A DNA stretch of 64,000 nt from Massilia atriviolacea (lineage in GTDB: Bacteria > Pseudomonadota > Gammaproteobacteria > Burkholderiales > Burkholderiaceae_D): positions 62,001-126,000 of the forward strand of contig NZ_RXLQ01000012.1 in assembly GCF_003953935.1 (NCBI RefSeq), written 5' to 3'. Below, in pieces: positions 56,520 to 64,000 of this stretch. The notes below the pieces were generated by a model, which made no database searches, was not told the origin of the DNA, and saw nothing but the letters and a program-made list of their open reading frames with translations. Position numbers and translations under genes: made by a program. How positions within the stretch are numbered: position 1 is the first letter of the stretch; every line of letters begins with the position of its first letter.

Positions 56520-57188
56520 ATGCTGAAACCACCCATGCCCAACATCCCCGGTGTCGGCGCAGTGACCGACACGCTGGACTTCGTCAAGAATTTATGGGGC
56601 AGCATGGCCGTGCCGGGAATGTCGATTCCCAATATGGCCATGCCGCCCGTCTCGCTCGACGAGCTGGACAAGAAAATCGCCGACCTGAAAGCCGTGGAAG
56701 CCTGGCTCAACATCAATGTCTCGATGCTGCGCGGCACCATCCAGACCATGGAAGTGCAGCGCGGCACGATCGCCACCTTGAAATCGATGGGCGCGACCCT
56801 GGCGGCGGCCGTCAAGCAACCGGGTGCGGATGAAAAATCGGTGCTGGCGGCAGCGCCGTTCGCCTCGGCATTTTTCAGCCAGCCGGCCCCGGCGCCGGCC
56901 AGGGAAGCTGCGCCCGAGCCTGCCAAGGAACAGAAGGAAGCGCCGCAGTTGAACGCGCTGAACAATCCCGTGGCATGGTGGAACATGCTGCAGGAACAGT
57001 TCAATCAGGCGGTAGCGACCGCGATGACCCCGGAAGCGGGCGCGGACAAGGCCAGCAAGGCGGGAGCTGCTGGAGGACATACCGCGTCGCAGGCATCGGC
57101 GGCGAATCCGGCAGAGGCCAGCCCGGCCGCGACGGAGGGGGCAGCCAAGGCCGCCCCACGCCGCAGCAAGCCGAAAAGCGACGCCTGA
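56520..57188 (+). CDS. phaM: PhaM-type PHB granule regulatory protein
   Basis: A 222-residue protein. The N-terminal part (about 15-110) includes DTLDFVKNLWGSMAVPGMSI, SLDELDKKIADLKAVEAWLN and INVSMLRGTIQTMEVQRGTI, which match PhaM proteins of Burkholderiales. The C-terminal third is rich in Ala, Pro and Lys (ending AAPRRSKPKSDA), as in PhaM, where it binds DNA. PhaM activates PHB synthase PhaC and links polyhydroxybutyrate granules to the nucleoid. The length is somewhat short but acceptable. An ACGGAGA ribosome-binding site lies before the ATG. It indicates that the organism stores PHB. Confidence 0.9.
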   Translation: MLKPPMPNIPGVGAVTDTLDFVKNLWGSMAVPGMSIPNMAMPPVSLDELDKKIADLKAVEAWLNINVSMLRGTIQTMEVQRGTIATLKSMGATLAAAVKQPGADEKSVLAAAPFASAFFSQPAPAPAREAAPEPAKEQKEAPQLNALNNPVAWWNMLQEQFNQAVATAMTPEAGADKASKAGAAGGHTASQASAANPAEASPAATEGAAKAAPRRSKPKSDA

Positions 57189-57195
57189 AGCTGGC

Positions 57196-57238
57196 GGCCG
57201 GACAGGGCGGCGCGCGCCTCCCTGTCGGGCCGGCCTTT
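57196..57238. terminator. Long hairpin between convergent phaM and a small gene
   Basis: GGCCGGACAGGG (57196-57207) and CCCTGTCGGGCC (57220-57231) form a 12-bp stem with one mismatch, ahead of a short TTT run. It lies in the 48-bp space between two converging genes and could terminate both, though the weak T tract makes this a moderate call. Confidence 0.5.
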
Positions 57239-57452
57239 ACGCCAGGCGCTGGATCCTGATCGCGTCGATCAGGCCGTCTTCCTGGCGTTTGATGGTCGAG
57301 ATGGTAATCAACCCCTCTTCCGCCATCTGTTTGACTTGCTCATGCACAGCCTGGAACGAGTCCACGGTATCGCCCTTGGCGGCCACTGGCCGAATCCACG
57401 CACTGCTGCCTACACGCATTTTTTCATAGACTTCATTTGCGATGTCGCGCAT
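57237..57452 (-). CDS. Small conserved-looking protein, unknown function
   Basis: A 71-residue soluble protein reading MRDIANEVYEKMRVGSSAWI and continuing with TVDSFQAVHEQVKQMAEEGL, then ITISTIKRQEDGLIDAIRIQ. The pattern of helix, helix, then paired strands (LITISTIKRQ / LIDAIRIQRL) resembles a small winged-helix unit, so DNA binding is conceivable. GGGA lies about 8 bp before the ATG. The family is not known to me. It is transcribed away from the TPR response regulator's end, with no partner. Confidence 0.68.
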   Translation of the reverse strand: MRDIANEVYEKMRVGSSAWIRPVAAKGDTVDSFQAVHEQVKQMAEEGLITISTIKRQEDGLIDAIRIQRLA

Positions 57453-57543
57453 GGTCGTCCCTTTCTTTTTGAATGCGGAAACTTCCGCGCAGTGCGCAGT
57501 TTATCACCAGCAAGCGTTGCGGCAAGGGCAAACGTGTTTCGGC

Positions 57544-59229
57544 TCAGCCGGCTACCCCTGCGGCGCCCTCGTCCGCCGCCCCCGGCGCCAGTGCGGCCAG
57601 CTGTTCCATCAGCTGGGCGAAACGCTGTTGGCCGGGCAGGACTTTGTCGACGTGAAGCAACACCTCGGTCGCCTCGGCGGCCAGCTCGGCGTCGAAGCCA
57701 TGCTGTTGCATATGCGAAATCAGGATCTGCGCCGAGTTGAACAGGATACGCAGGTTGTTCGGCAAGCTCAGGCGCGCACTGCGCATCCAGGCCACCGCCT
57801 CGGCCAGCTTGCCGGTTTTCCATAGCGACACGCCTTGGTTCATCAGGTCGCTCGCCTCCTTCTTCGAGGAACGGATCAGCGCCAGTCCCTCGTCGCTCAT
57901 GTGGGCGCGGTCGAAGATTTTTTGCACGTCGTCGAGCAACTGCAGGTTGTCGTGGTTATTCTTGATCACGTAACACAGCAGGTCGACCGGCGAATCGCGG
58001 TGCCCGACGGAAAACAGCAAGGTCGCCAGTTCCAGGCAGGTGGGGATGTCGGGACGCTCGGGGTTGGCGACCAGCAGCTCGTCGAGCTCGTCGCCCGTCT
58101 TGCGTGCGCGCTGGAAATCGCCGCTTTCGTGGTGGACCATGCCTTCGGTAATCTTGCAGCGCAGCTGGACTTGTTCGCCCGAAAATTCGCGCTGGGCCAG
58201 CACCAGCAATTGCATGGCTTCCTTGGTTTCGAGCTTGAGCCCGCACACCCGCGCCAGGCCCAGGTAGGCGTCGACCGTTTTCATCACGGAGTATTCGCCG
58301 ATCGAAATGCACTTGCGGAAGGCTTTTTCGGCCATGCCCACATTGCCCAGCTTGAGCGCAATCTGTCCGAGCGAGCGCTGCCGCATCACCGAATTGGGCG
58401 ACAGCTTGGCGGCGCGCTCCAGCACGGCGCAAGCTTCCTCGTGCTGCCCCATGCTCTGGTAAGTGAGCGCCAACTGATCGTAAGCGTCGATGTAGTAGCG
58501 GTTTTCGGAAATCACGCCCTGGAACATCTGGCGCGCCTGCTCGTATTCGCCGTTGGCCATGCGAATTTTGGCCAGGCCCGACTTGGCCCACTGGTAATCG
58601 CGTTCCTGCAAGACGCGCTCGTAGGCCTCGCGCGCCTTTTCCGGCTCGCCGCTCTTGAGCATCAGGCGCGCCTTCATGCGCAGCAATTCCATTTCGTGCA
58701 CCTTGTTGGCGACGATCTGGGTGTCGCAGATCTTGGCGGCGCGCAGGTAATCCTTTTCGGCAAACGCCTGGTCGATCTGCTTGAACACCTGTTTCTTGTG
58801 CCATACGCGATTGAGCCGGGTCAGCAGCACGCCCTCGGTGATCGGCTTGATCAGGTAGGCGTCGGGCTGGTGCTCGGCCGCGCCCATCACGGATTCGACG
58901 CTTTTCTCGGCCGACACCATCAGCCAGACGCTGCTCGGCAGCAGCAAATTGCGCACGCGTGCCTCTTCCAGCACTTGCTGGCCGTTCTTGCCCTCGCCCA
59001 GGTTGTAGTCGCACAGCACCACGTCGTAGCGGATGCGCGCCAGCATGGCGATGGCTTCGCCGCCGCTCGATGCCTGGTCGATATTCTTGGCGCCCAGGTT
59101 GCGCAAGCTTTCGCGCAGCAACTGGCGGATGCCGATGAAGTCGTCCACCACCAGGTAATTCTTGCCGGCCCAGTCGACCAGCTGGATGCTGGTGGCCAGG
59201 TTGGCGGTCGGTTTGGGATCGACGATCAT
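57544..59229 (-). CDS. Response regulator with TPR-repeat output
   Basis: A 561-residue cytoplasmic protein. The receiver domain (about 22-140) begins YLVVDDFIGIRQLLRESLRN, with phospho-acceptor Asp74 in VVLCDYNLGEG and Lys128 or so in YLIKPI. The remaining about 400 residues are tetratricopeptide-like helix pairs, such as AREAYERVLQERDYQWAKSG, YIDAYDQLALTYQSMGQHEE and GNVGMAEKAFRKC. No DNA-binding domain is present, so output must be by protein contact. Its start overlaps the stop of the upstream histidine kinase gene by 4 bp (ATGA), giving a kinase/regulator pair. Related CheY-TPR proteins occur in betaproteobacteria; the target here is unknown. Confidence 0.92.
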   Translation of the reverse strand: MIVDPKPTANLATSIQLVDWAGKNYLVVDDFIGIRQLLRESLRNLGAKNIDQASSGGEAIAMLARIRYDVVLCDYNLGEGKNGQQVLEEARVRNLLLPSSVWLMVSAEKSVESVMGAAEHQPDAYLIKPITEGVLLTRLNRVWHKKQVFKQIDQAFAEKDYLRAAKICDTQIVANKVHEMELLRMKARLMLKSGEPEKAREAYERVLQERDYQWAKSGLAKIRMANGEYEQARQMFQGVISENRYYIDAYDQLALTYQSMGQHEEACAVLERAAKLSPNSVMRQRSLGQIALKLGNVGMAEKAFRKCISIGEYSVMKTVDAYLGLARVCGLKLETKEAMQLLVLAQREFSGEQVQLRCKITEGMVHHESGDFQRARKTGDELDELLVANPERPDIPTCLELATLLFSVGHRDSPVDLLCYVIKNNHDNLQLLDDVQKIFDRAHMSDEGLALIRSSKKEASDLMNQGVSLWKTGKLAEAVAWMRSARLSLPNNLRILFNSAQILISHMQQHGFDAELAAEATEVLLHVDKVLPGQQRFAQLMEQLAALAPGAADEGAAGVAG

Positions 59230-59939
59230 GGCAGGCTCAGCACAAAACAGGCGCCGCCGAACGCGCCGCCGTTTTCCAGGCGCAGGCGGCCGCTGCGCTG
59301 GCGGTGCTTGTGCATCTTGGCCACTTCGCTGGAAAAATACAGGCCCAGGCCGGTGCTATTGGTCAGGAAGTTCACGCCCGCGCTGGCGCCGTGCATGGCG
59401 GACACGCCGGCCTCCAGCATCGCGGCCGAGTAGCCGCCGCCGTTGTCTTCGACGCGGATTTCCAGGTCGCCGTCGACCACGTCGATCGCCAGGCGGATCG
59501 TGTCCCTGGTGTAATGGATGGCATTGTTGATCGCATGCCCGAGCACGCCGACGATCAGGTCTTCGTCCACATGCCAGACCAGCTCCGGGTCGGCGGCGGT
59601 TTCCAGCGTGATATGGCGCGAAGCGAGCAGGACCCGGCTGGCGCCGGCCACCTGCGCCACCAGGTCGCCCATCGCCAGCGGCTGCATGTCGAAGGGATAG
59701 GCCGGTTTGCCGACCTGCTTGTACAGGGCCAGCAGCTGGATCAGGTTGTCGTTGAGGCGCTTGGTCTGGTACAGCATGTGCGCCAGCTGCGGATAGGCGG
59801 CCTCGGTGGCGGCCGCGGGCGCGGCTTGCGCCAGCAGGGTTTCCAGCGTGCCGCTGAGGACGCTGACAGAGTTTTTCATATCGTGCGCGGTGGACGCAAG
59901 AAACAAGAACAGCTCGTTCGACTCGGGCGCATCGTCCAT
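59226..59939 (-). CDS. Soluble histidine kinase paired with the TPR regulator
   Basis: A 237-residue kinase made only of dimerisation and ATPase domains. The phospho-acceptor is His19 in STAHDMKNSVSVLSG. The ATPase domain (about 105-235) has HAINNAIHYTRD (N box), RVEDNGGGYSAAM (G1) and NSTGLGLYFSSEVAKM (G2). No sensor or membrane part exists, so it probably takes its signal from another protein. The start MDDAPESNE is at 59937-59939; a longer frame upstream is dominated by Arg-rich nonsense. It overlaps the response regulator by 4 bp and is first in the pair. Confidence 0.88.
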   Translation of the reverse strand: MDDAPESNELFLFLASTAHDMKNSVSVLSGTLETLLAQAAPAAATEAAYPQLAHMLYQTKRLNDNLIQLLALYKQVGKPAYPFDMQPLAMGDLVAQVAGASRVLLASRHITLETAADPELVWHVDEDLIVGVLGHAINNAIHYTRDTIRLAIDVVDGDLEIRVEDNGGGYSAAMLEAGVSAMHGASAGVNFLTNSTGLGLYFSSEVAKMHKHRQRSGRLRLENGGAFGGACFVLSLP

Positions 59940-60025
59940 CGTGATCGGCTCCAGCCATCGGTTGATGTTGCTACAGAATAATTGCCATAAATCAATTATA
60001 ACCGGATGACAATCCACCCGGTTCG

Positions 60026-61666
60026 CTATCCTACCTCGCCACGGCGCCGTTCGCGCAACAGGAAACGGGCCGGATCGAGGGCCGCCACCAGGTCCGCTTC
60101 GAGCGGCAGCGGCTCGCCGTTCAGCTGCGCGGCCAGCAGTTCGGCCGCCAGCGGGGCCCAGGTCAGGCCGCGCGAAGCGTAGCCCAGCAAGCCATACACC
60201 CCTTGGTGGCGCGGCACGTCGCGCAGGCGCTCGATGCGGCCCGCCGCCTCCGGGTCGGGCAAGGCGCCGACCAGCGGCATGCGGTCCGGCGCCACGCAGC
60301 GAAAGCCGACGCGCCCCAGCAGCGGCGCGTCGCGCCCGAGCGCAGGATCGCCCAGCATGGTGCGGATCCTGGCCAGGTTTTGGTCCTGGCTGGACTGGCG
60401 CAGGTCCGGGTCGGCATCGTCGTCGTAGCTGGCGCCCAGGCTGTGCAGGCCGCCGACGGCGGGCGTCAGGTAGGCTTCGCGGCACAGCACGAAGGGCAGC
60501 GCCGGCGCGGCGCCCTCGGCCAGGTGGGTAACCTGGCCGCGCACGGCGGACAAAGGCAGGCCGGCCGCCAGCGGCATGTCCGCCGCGCCGGTGCCGTTGG
60601 CCAGCACCACCACCGGCGCTTGCGCCAGCACGGCGCCGGCGGCGTCGACGGCGCACCAGTCGGCGCCGCGTTTTTCCAGGCTCACGCTGCCGGCGCCGAA
60701 GCGCCGTACCAGGGCTTCGCCGCAGGCGGTCAGCATGGCGCCGCAGGCGCTGGCTGGACGGATCCAGCCGCCCTGGCGGAACAGCCAGGCGCCATCGGGT
60801 GCGGGCGCGCCGAGCAGGCCGCTCGCTGCCGGCGCTTCCAGCCACTCGGCAAAATCGGGCGGGTACGCCAGGGCCGCGGCGATGGCGCGCTGCACCTCGG
60901 CGTGGGCGCCGTCGCGCGCCAGTTGCAGCACGCCGCAGCGGTCGCTATCGATGCCGTTCTCGCCGATGCGCTCGAAATAGGCTTGCGCGTACAGGAAGGC
61001 GGCGCGCGACAGGCGCGTCATGAGGTTGTCGTCTTTCGACAGCAGCGGCATGGTGATGCCGGCCCGGTTGCCGGACGCTTCGCGCGCCGGCTGCGCATGG
61101 CGTTCGATCAGCGTCACCTTCCAGCCGCGCGCGCACAGGCGCTCGCAGGCGGCGGCGCCGGCCAGGCCGGCGCCGATCACGATGGCGTAGCGCGCGCGCG
61201 GGGCGGCCGCTTCGGGCTGCGGACGGCGGCTGGCATACACGGCGCGCTGCGCGCCCGCCTCCCAGGCAAAGCCGGCGCGCGCCAGGGTCGCCATCTGCGC
61301 GTGCGACAGGCCTTCGGCATCGAGCAGCGCGCCCGGCGCGGCCAGTTTGCCCAGCGCGTGCGCGAAGCGGGTGCCGGCGTCGCCGGCGTGGTGCAGCCGG
61401 ATCGCGTCCAGCCGCGCCGTCAGTTGTTCGAGGGCGGCGTCGAGCGGCGCCGTGAGCAGGTCGAGCGTGACCGCGTCCTCGACTTGCGGCACGCGCCGGT
61501 AGCCGGGCAGCGCGTCGCCGGCCAGCGCGATGTAGTGCAGGCGCGCGGGCCGCTGCGGGTCGTTGCGCCAGGCGTGCAGCGTCTCTTGAAAGGCCGCGCC
61601 GTCGCCGTAGGCGGCATCGAACATGACGAAGTGGGTCCGTTCGCCCCAGACCGACTGCCAGTTCAT
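60026..61666 (-). CDS. mnmC: MnmC-like FAD oxidoreductase with degenerate methyltransferase domain
   Basis: A 546-residue protein. The FAD-dependent half begins YAIVIGAGLAGAAACERLCA (about 160) and has HAQPAREASGNRAGITMPLL, SAVRGQVTHL and a C-terminal GYASRGLTWAPLAAELLAAQ, as in the MnmC oxidoreductase that acts on the wobble uridine of certain tRNAs. The N-terminal 150 residues correspond to the methyltransferase domain but lack its first about 100 residues. The SAM motif (usually ELGFGTGLNFL) reads DAAYGDGAAFQ, and the DGFAPxxNPxMW motif is missing. The ATG at 61664-61666 overlaps the tag stop (ATGA). So only the oxidase half seems functional. Confidence 0.85.
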   Translation of the reverse strand: MNWQSVWGERTHFVMFDAAYGDGAAFQETLHAWRNDPQRPARLHYIALAGDALPGYRRVPQVEDAVTLDLLTAPLDAALEQLTARLDAIRLHHAGDAGTRFAHALGKLAAPGALLDAEGLSHAQMATLARAGFAWEAGAQRAVYASRRPQPEAAAPRARYAIVIGAGLAGAAACERLCARGWKVTLIERHAQPAREASGNRAGITMPLLSKDDNLMTRLSRAAFLYAQAYFERIGENGIDSDRCGVLQLARDGAHAEVQRAIAAALAYPPDFAEWLEAPAASGLLGAPAPDGAWLFRQGGWIRPASACGAMLTACGEALVRRFGAGSVSLEKRGADWCAVDAAGAVLAQAPVVVLANGTGAADMPLAAGLPLSAVRGQVTHLAEGAAPALPFVLCREAYLTPAVGGLHSLGASYDDDADPDLRQSSQDQNLARIRTMLGDPALGRDAPLLGRVGFRCVAPDRMPLVGALPDPEAAGRIERLRDVPRHQGVYGLLGYASRGLTWAPLAAELLAAQLNGEPLPLEADLVAALDPARFLLRERRRGEVG

Positions 61667-62235
61667 GCCGCCGCTTGCCCGCGGCGGAAGCAGTTGGCGG
61701 CATGGTCGTCGATCATGCCGATGCCCTGCATGTAGGCGTACACGATGGTCGAGCCGACGAACTTGAAGCCGCGTTTGAGCAGGTCTTTCGACAGCCGGTC
61801 CGACAGCTCGGTCTTGGCCGGCGAACGCTCGTCGCCGCTGTAGCGGTTGACGATCGGCTTGCCGTCGACGAAGGCCCACAGGTAGGCGTCGAGCGAGCTG
61901 CCTTCGGCGCGCAGGCGCAGGTAAGCCTGGGCGTTGGTGATGGCGGCGGCCACTTTGAGCTTGTTGCGCACGATGCCCGGATTGGCCAGCAGTTCGGCCA
62001 CCTTGGCGGCGTCGTAGCGGGCGATTTTTTCGGCATCCCAGCCGTCGAAGGCGAGGCGGTAGCTGGCGCGCTTGTTCAGAATCGTTTCCCAACTCAGGCC
62101 CGCCTGCGCGCCTTCGAGATTGAGCATCTCGAACAGCGTGTTCTCGTCGTGGCAAGGCACGCCCCACTCGTGGTCGTGGTAATCGAGATAGCGTTGGTTG
62201 GCCGGGTTGGCCCAGGAGCAGCGTTGAATGGTCAT
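61663..62235 (-). CDS. tag: DNA-3-methyladenine glycosylase I
   Basis: A 190-residue base-excision repair enzyme. It starts TIQRCSWANPANQRYLDYHD with the zinc-binding Cys6 and a following His, then EWGVPCHDENTLFEMLNLEG and GLSWETILNKRASYRLAFDG, the highly conserved helix-hairpin region of Tag. The end carries DDHAANCF with the last two zinc ligands. Tag removes 3-methyladenine from DNA. The size is typical. The chosen ATG at 62233-62235 matches the normal family start; a longer frame upstream is not conserved. Its stop overlaps the mnmC start by 4 bp. Confidence 0.95.
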   Translation of the reverse strand: MTIQRCSWANPANQRYLDYHDHEWGVPCHDENTLFEMLNLEGAQAGLSWETILNKRASYRLAFDGWDAEKIARYDAAKVAELLANPGIVRNKLKVAAAITNAQAYLRLRAEGSSLDAYLWAFVDGKPIVNRYSGDERSPAKTELSDRLSKDLLKRGFKFVGSTIVYAYMQGIGMIDDHAANCFRRGQAAA

Positions 62236-62249
62236 CGCATGAGTATAGT

Positions 62250-63743
62250 TCAAGACGGCGCTTTCAGCACCTTCGCCAGCACCTCGACGCCGTGCCTGAT
62301 CTGCGCGCTCGTCAGCGACGAGAACCCCAGCAGCAGGCCGGGGGCGAAGGCGCACGCGGGCGTGGCCATGCGGTTGGCATAGTAGGCCAGCGCACGCGTT
62401 TCGATGCCCTGCTCCAGCGCGCGCGCCACCACCGTCGCTTCATCGTGGCCGCGCAGGAAATGCAGCGCCAGATCGAGGCCGGCGTCGGACGGGCCGACCG
62501 CCACCTGCCCGCCCAGGCGCGATGCGATGGCGTCCAGCAGCGCCACGCGCCGCTCGCCGTAGGCCTCGCGCGTGCGCCGGATATGGCGCCCGAAATGGCC
62601 GTCCGCCATGAAGTCGGCCAGCACCATCTGAGGCACGATGGCCGTGTGGCGGTCCATCACCGCCTTGGCGCGCACTACCGGTTCCACCAGCGCCGGCGGC
62701 GCCACGATGTAGCCGAGGCGCAGGCCGGGGAACAGCACCTTCGACAGGGTGCCGACGTACAGCACGCAGCCGGCCCGGTCCAGGCTTTGCAGGGACGCCA
62801 GCGGCGGACCGGTGTAACGGTATTCGCTGTCGTAGTCGTCCTCGATGATCCAGGCGCGCCTGGCGGCGGCCCAGCGCAGCAGTTCGAGGCGGCGCTGCAA
62901 ACTCATGGTCACGCCCAGCGGCAGCTGGTGCGAGGGCGTGGCCAGCACCATGCTGGCCCCGGGATAGTTCGCGATGCCGTAGGCGACATCCATGCCGTCG
63001 GCCGTCACCGGCACCGTGCGCACGGTGGCGCCGGCCGCGAACAGCGGTGCGCTGGCGCCCTGGTAGCCGGGCGACTCGATCCAGACCTCGTCGCCGGGCG
63101 CGAGCAGCAGTTGGGAGAGCAGGTACAAGCCCTGTTGCGAGCCGGAGGTGATGACCACCTGTTCGGGCGTGCAGTTCACGCCGCGCGAGGCGCGCAGGTA
63201 GACGCACAGCAGCTCGCGCAAAGGCGCGTAGCCGGCCGGGTCGCTGTAGCCCATGTGGTAGTCGGGGTGGCGCCAGCGCCGTCCTTCCAGGCGGCTCCAG
63301 ACATCGAAGGGGAACAGGTCGAGCGAAGGCATGCTGACCCGAAAAGGGCGCAGTTTCCCCTGATGGAAGCCGACGCTTTCCATGGCGCCGGCGTAGGCGT
63401 CGCCGCGCGCGGACAGGGGACGCATCGGGGCCTGCGTGGTCTGCGTGGTCCGCGCGGCGTGCGGGCCGGGCGCGGCCTGGGCCAGGTGGTCGCTGATGAA
63501 GGTGCCCTTGCCGACAGCGCCATGCAGGTAGCCTTCGGCGCTGAGCTGGTCGTAGGCGTTGAGCACCGTCTGGCGCGAGACCGACAGCAGGCGCGCCAGC
63601 TCGCGCGTGGGCGGCAGCTGCATGCCGGCGCCGAGCGTGCCGCGCAGGATGGCGTCCTTGATCTGCGCGTAGAGCTGGCGGAACAGGGGGTCTTGCGTGC
63701 CGCGCACGAGGGGCAAGGCGGAGAGAATGTCGGTGACGAGCAT
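62250..63743 (-). CDS. MocR/PdxR-like GntR-aminotransferase regulator
   Basis: A 497-residue fusion regulator. The N-terminal winged helix-turn-helix (about 15-85) has PLFRQLYAQIKDAILRGTLG, TRELARLLSVSRQTVLNAYD and GYLHGAVGKGTFI. The long C-terminal part (about 130-490) is a fold-type I aminotransferase: SSGSQQ-like ITSGSQQGLYLLSQLLL, WIIEDDYDSEYRY and the PLP-binding Lys in YVGTLSKVLFPGLRLGY. MocR proteins sense PLP or amine metabolites and often control the gene divergent to them, here the OsmC-like gene at 63911. It may autoregulate through sites in the intergenic space. Confidence 0.93.
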   Translation of the reverse strand: MLVTDILSALPLVRGTQDPLFRQLYAQIKDAILRGTLGAGMQLPPTRELARLLSVSRQTVLNAYDQLSAEGYLHGAVGKGTFISDHLAQAAPGPHAARTTQTTQAPMRPLSARGDAYAGAMESVGFHQGKLRPFRVSMPSLDLFPFDVWSRLEGRRWRHPDYHMGYSDPAGYAPLRELLCVYLRASRGVNCTPEQVVITSGSQQGLYLLSQLLLAPGDEVWIESPGYQGASAPLFAAGATVRTVPVTADGMDVAYGIANYPGASMVLATPSHQLPLGVTMSLQRRLELLRWAAARRAWIIEDDYDSEYRYTGPPLASLQSLDRAGCVLYVGTLSKVLFPGLRLGYIVAPPALVEPVVRAKAVMDRHTAIVPQMVLADFMADGHFGRHIRRTREAYGERRVALLDAIASRLGGQVAVGPSDAGLDLALHFLRGHDEATVVARALEQGIETRALAYYANRMATPACAFAPGLLLGFSSLTSAQIRHGVEVLAKVLKAPS

Positions 63744-63755
63744 GGGCGATCCGGT

Positions 63756-63785
63756 AATTGGTCTTCACATAATCGCGTCAATTGG
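63756..63785. promoter_or_regulatory. Direct AATTGG repeats in the MocR-OsmC intergenic region
   Basis: AATTGG occurs at 63756-63761 and 63780-63785, a 24-bp start-to-start distance, within an AT-rich part of the divergent spacer and 13 bp upstream of the MocR start. MocR regulators often bind direct repeats of this kind, so this is a candidate operator. The evidence is only pattern and position. Confidence 0.35.
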
Positions 63786-63910
63786 ATATTTGAGCAAGCC
63801 AAAGCGGCGCATAAGATGGCCGCTAGTTCGCCGTTCCCGCGCAGGCGGGAACGGCCGGGAGGCGGCGGGCCCGAAGATCGTTGCCGCTATCCGAAACCCT
63901 TGGAGGAAAA

Positions 63911-64000
63911 ATGCAGCAATTCGAAGCCCAACTGGCCTGGCAGCGCGGTGCGCAGCCTTTTCTGGACAACCGTTACAGCCGCGCCCACGCATGGCGCTTC
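63911..64000 (+). CDS. OsmC family protein, N-terminal 30 residues (runs off window)
   Basis: Only the start is present: MQQFEAQLAWQRGAQPFLDN and then RYSRAHAWRF. The RYSRxHxWxF pattern is characteristic of OsmC/Ohr-type peroxide-detoxifying proteins, which use a pair of cysteines further along. A strong GGAGG ribosome-binding site precedes the ATG. The gene is divergent from the MocR regulator and may be its target. The catalytic cysteines lie beyond the window, so activity cannot be checked. Confidence 0.75.
   Translation, partial: MQQFEAQLAWQRGAQPFLDNRYSRAHAWRF

Overview
The window is GC-rich, densely coded bacterial chromosome. It most resembles an Oxalobacteraceae betaproteobacterium of the Massilia/Duganella/Telluria group. 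This is inferred from gene content: a PhaM-type PHB-granule protein, PEP-CTERM/choice-of-anchor proteins, a DUF3369/HD-GYP response regulator, many cyclic-di-GMP proteins, paired DUF3108 proteins and CCGGGGTCAGAGC-type REP-like motifs. No tRNA, rRNA, CRISPR array or complete insertion sequence was seen. Both ends are cut through genes.

Layout. 0-5 kb: a truncated gene, REP-like repeats, a GST/flavoprotein pair divergent from a LysR gene, a TetR-SDR unit sharing a palindromic operator, and a lipoprotein. 5-9 kb: a large secreted subtilase beside a PEP-CTERM protein. 9-19 kb: a Tat-exported YcbK-like protein, two small envelope genes, a MEDS-GGDEF-EAL protein, an MFS transporter, a PQQ-type sugar dehydrogenase, a thioesterase, and an ECF sigma/anti-sigma/secreted-protein cassette. 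19-31 kb: a decayed TetR gene, a DUF3016 protein, a Nei/Fpg glycosylase, an HD-GYP response regulator facing a GAF histidine kinase, a choice-of-anchor A protein, a CHASE-GGDEF protein and a phosphoesterase. 31-42 kb: a LodA/LodB-like quinoprotein oxidase pair, queC, tamAB and a 55-residue small gene. 42-48 kb: an S9 peptidase, a membrane protein, a 5'-truncated beta-propeller gene and an AT-richer island carrying one orphan gene. 48-54.5 kb: an mksF-mksE-mksB condensin operon, a small unknown gene and a roughly 700-bp compound repeat array. 54.5-64 kb: two DUF3108 genes, phaM, a TPR response regulator overlapping a histidine kinase, mnmC-tag, and a MocR regulator divergent from an OsmC gene.

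How the genes work together. Several units look transcriptionally or translationally coupled. ATGA overlaps link GST with the flavoprotein, 10055 with 10870, the TPR regulator with its kinase, and tag with mnmC. A TGATG overlap links tamA with tamB. lodA overlaps lodB, and mksF overlaps mksE. Signalling is a strong theme, with three c-di-GMP turnover proteins and two kinase/regulator sets. The most unusual parts are the CTQ-oxidase pair, the condensin operon bordered by an AT-rich island where a nuclease gene might be expected, and the repeat array, which has no stop codon in any forward frame for about 650 bp. Start codons were chosen by ribosome-binding-site spacing and family fit. Domain assignments come from reading motifs, not from database searches.
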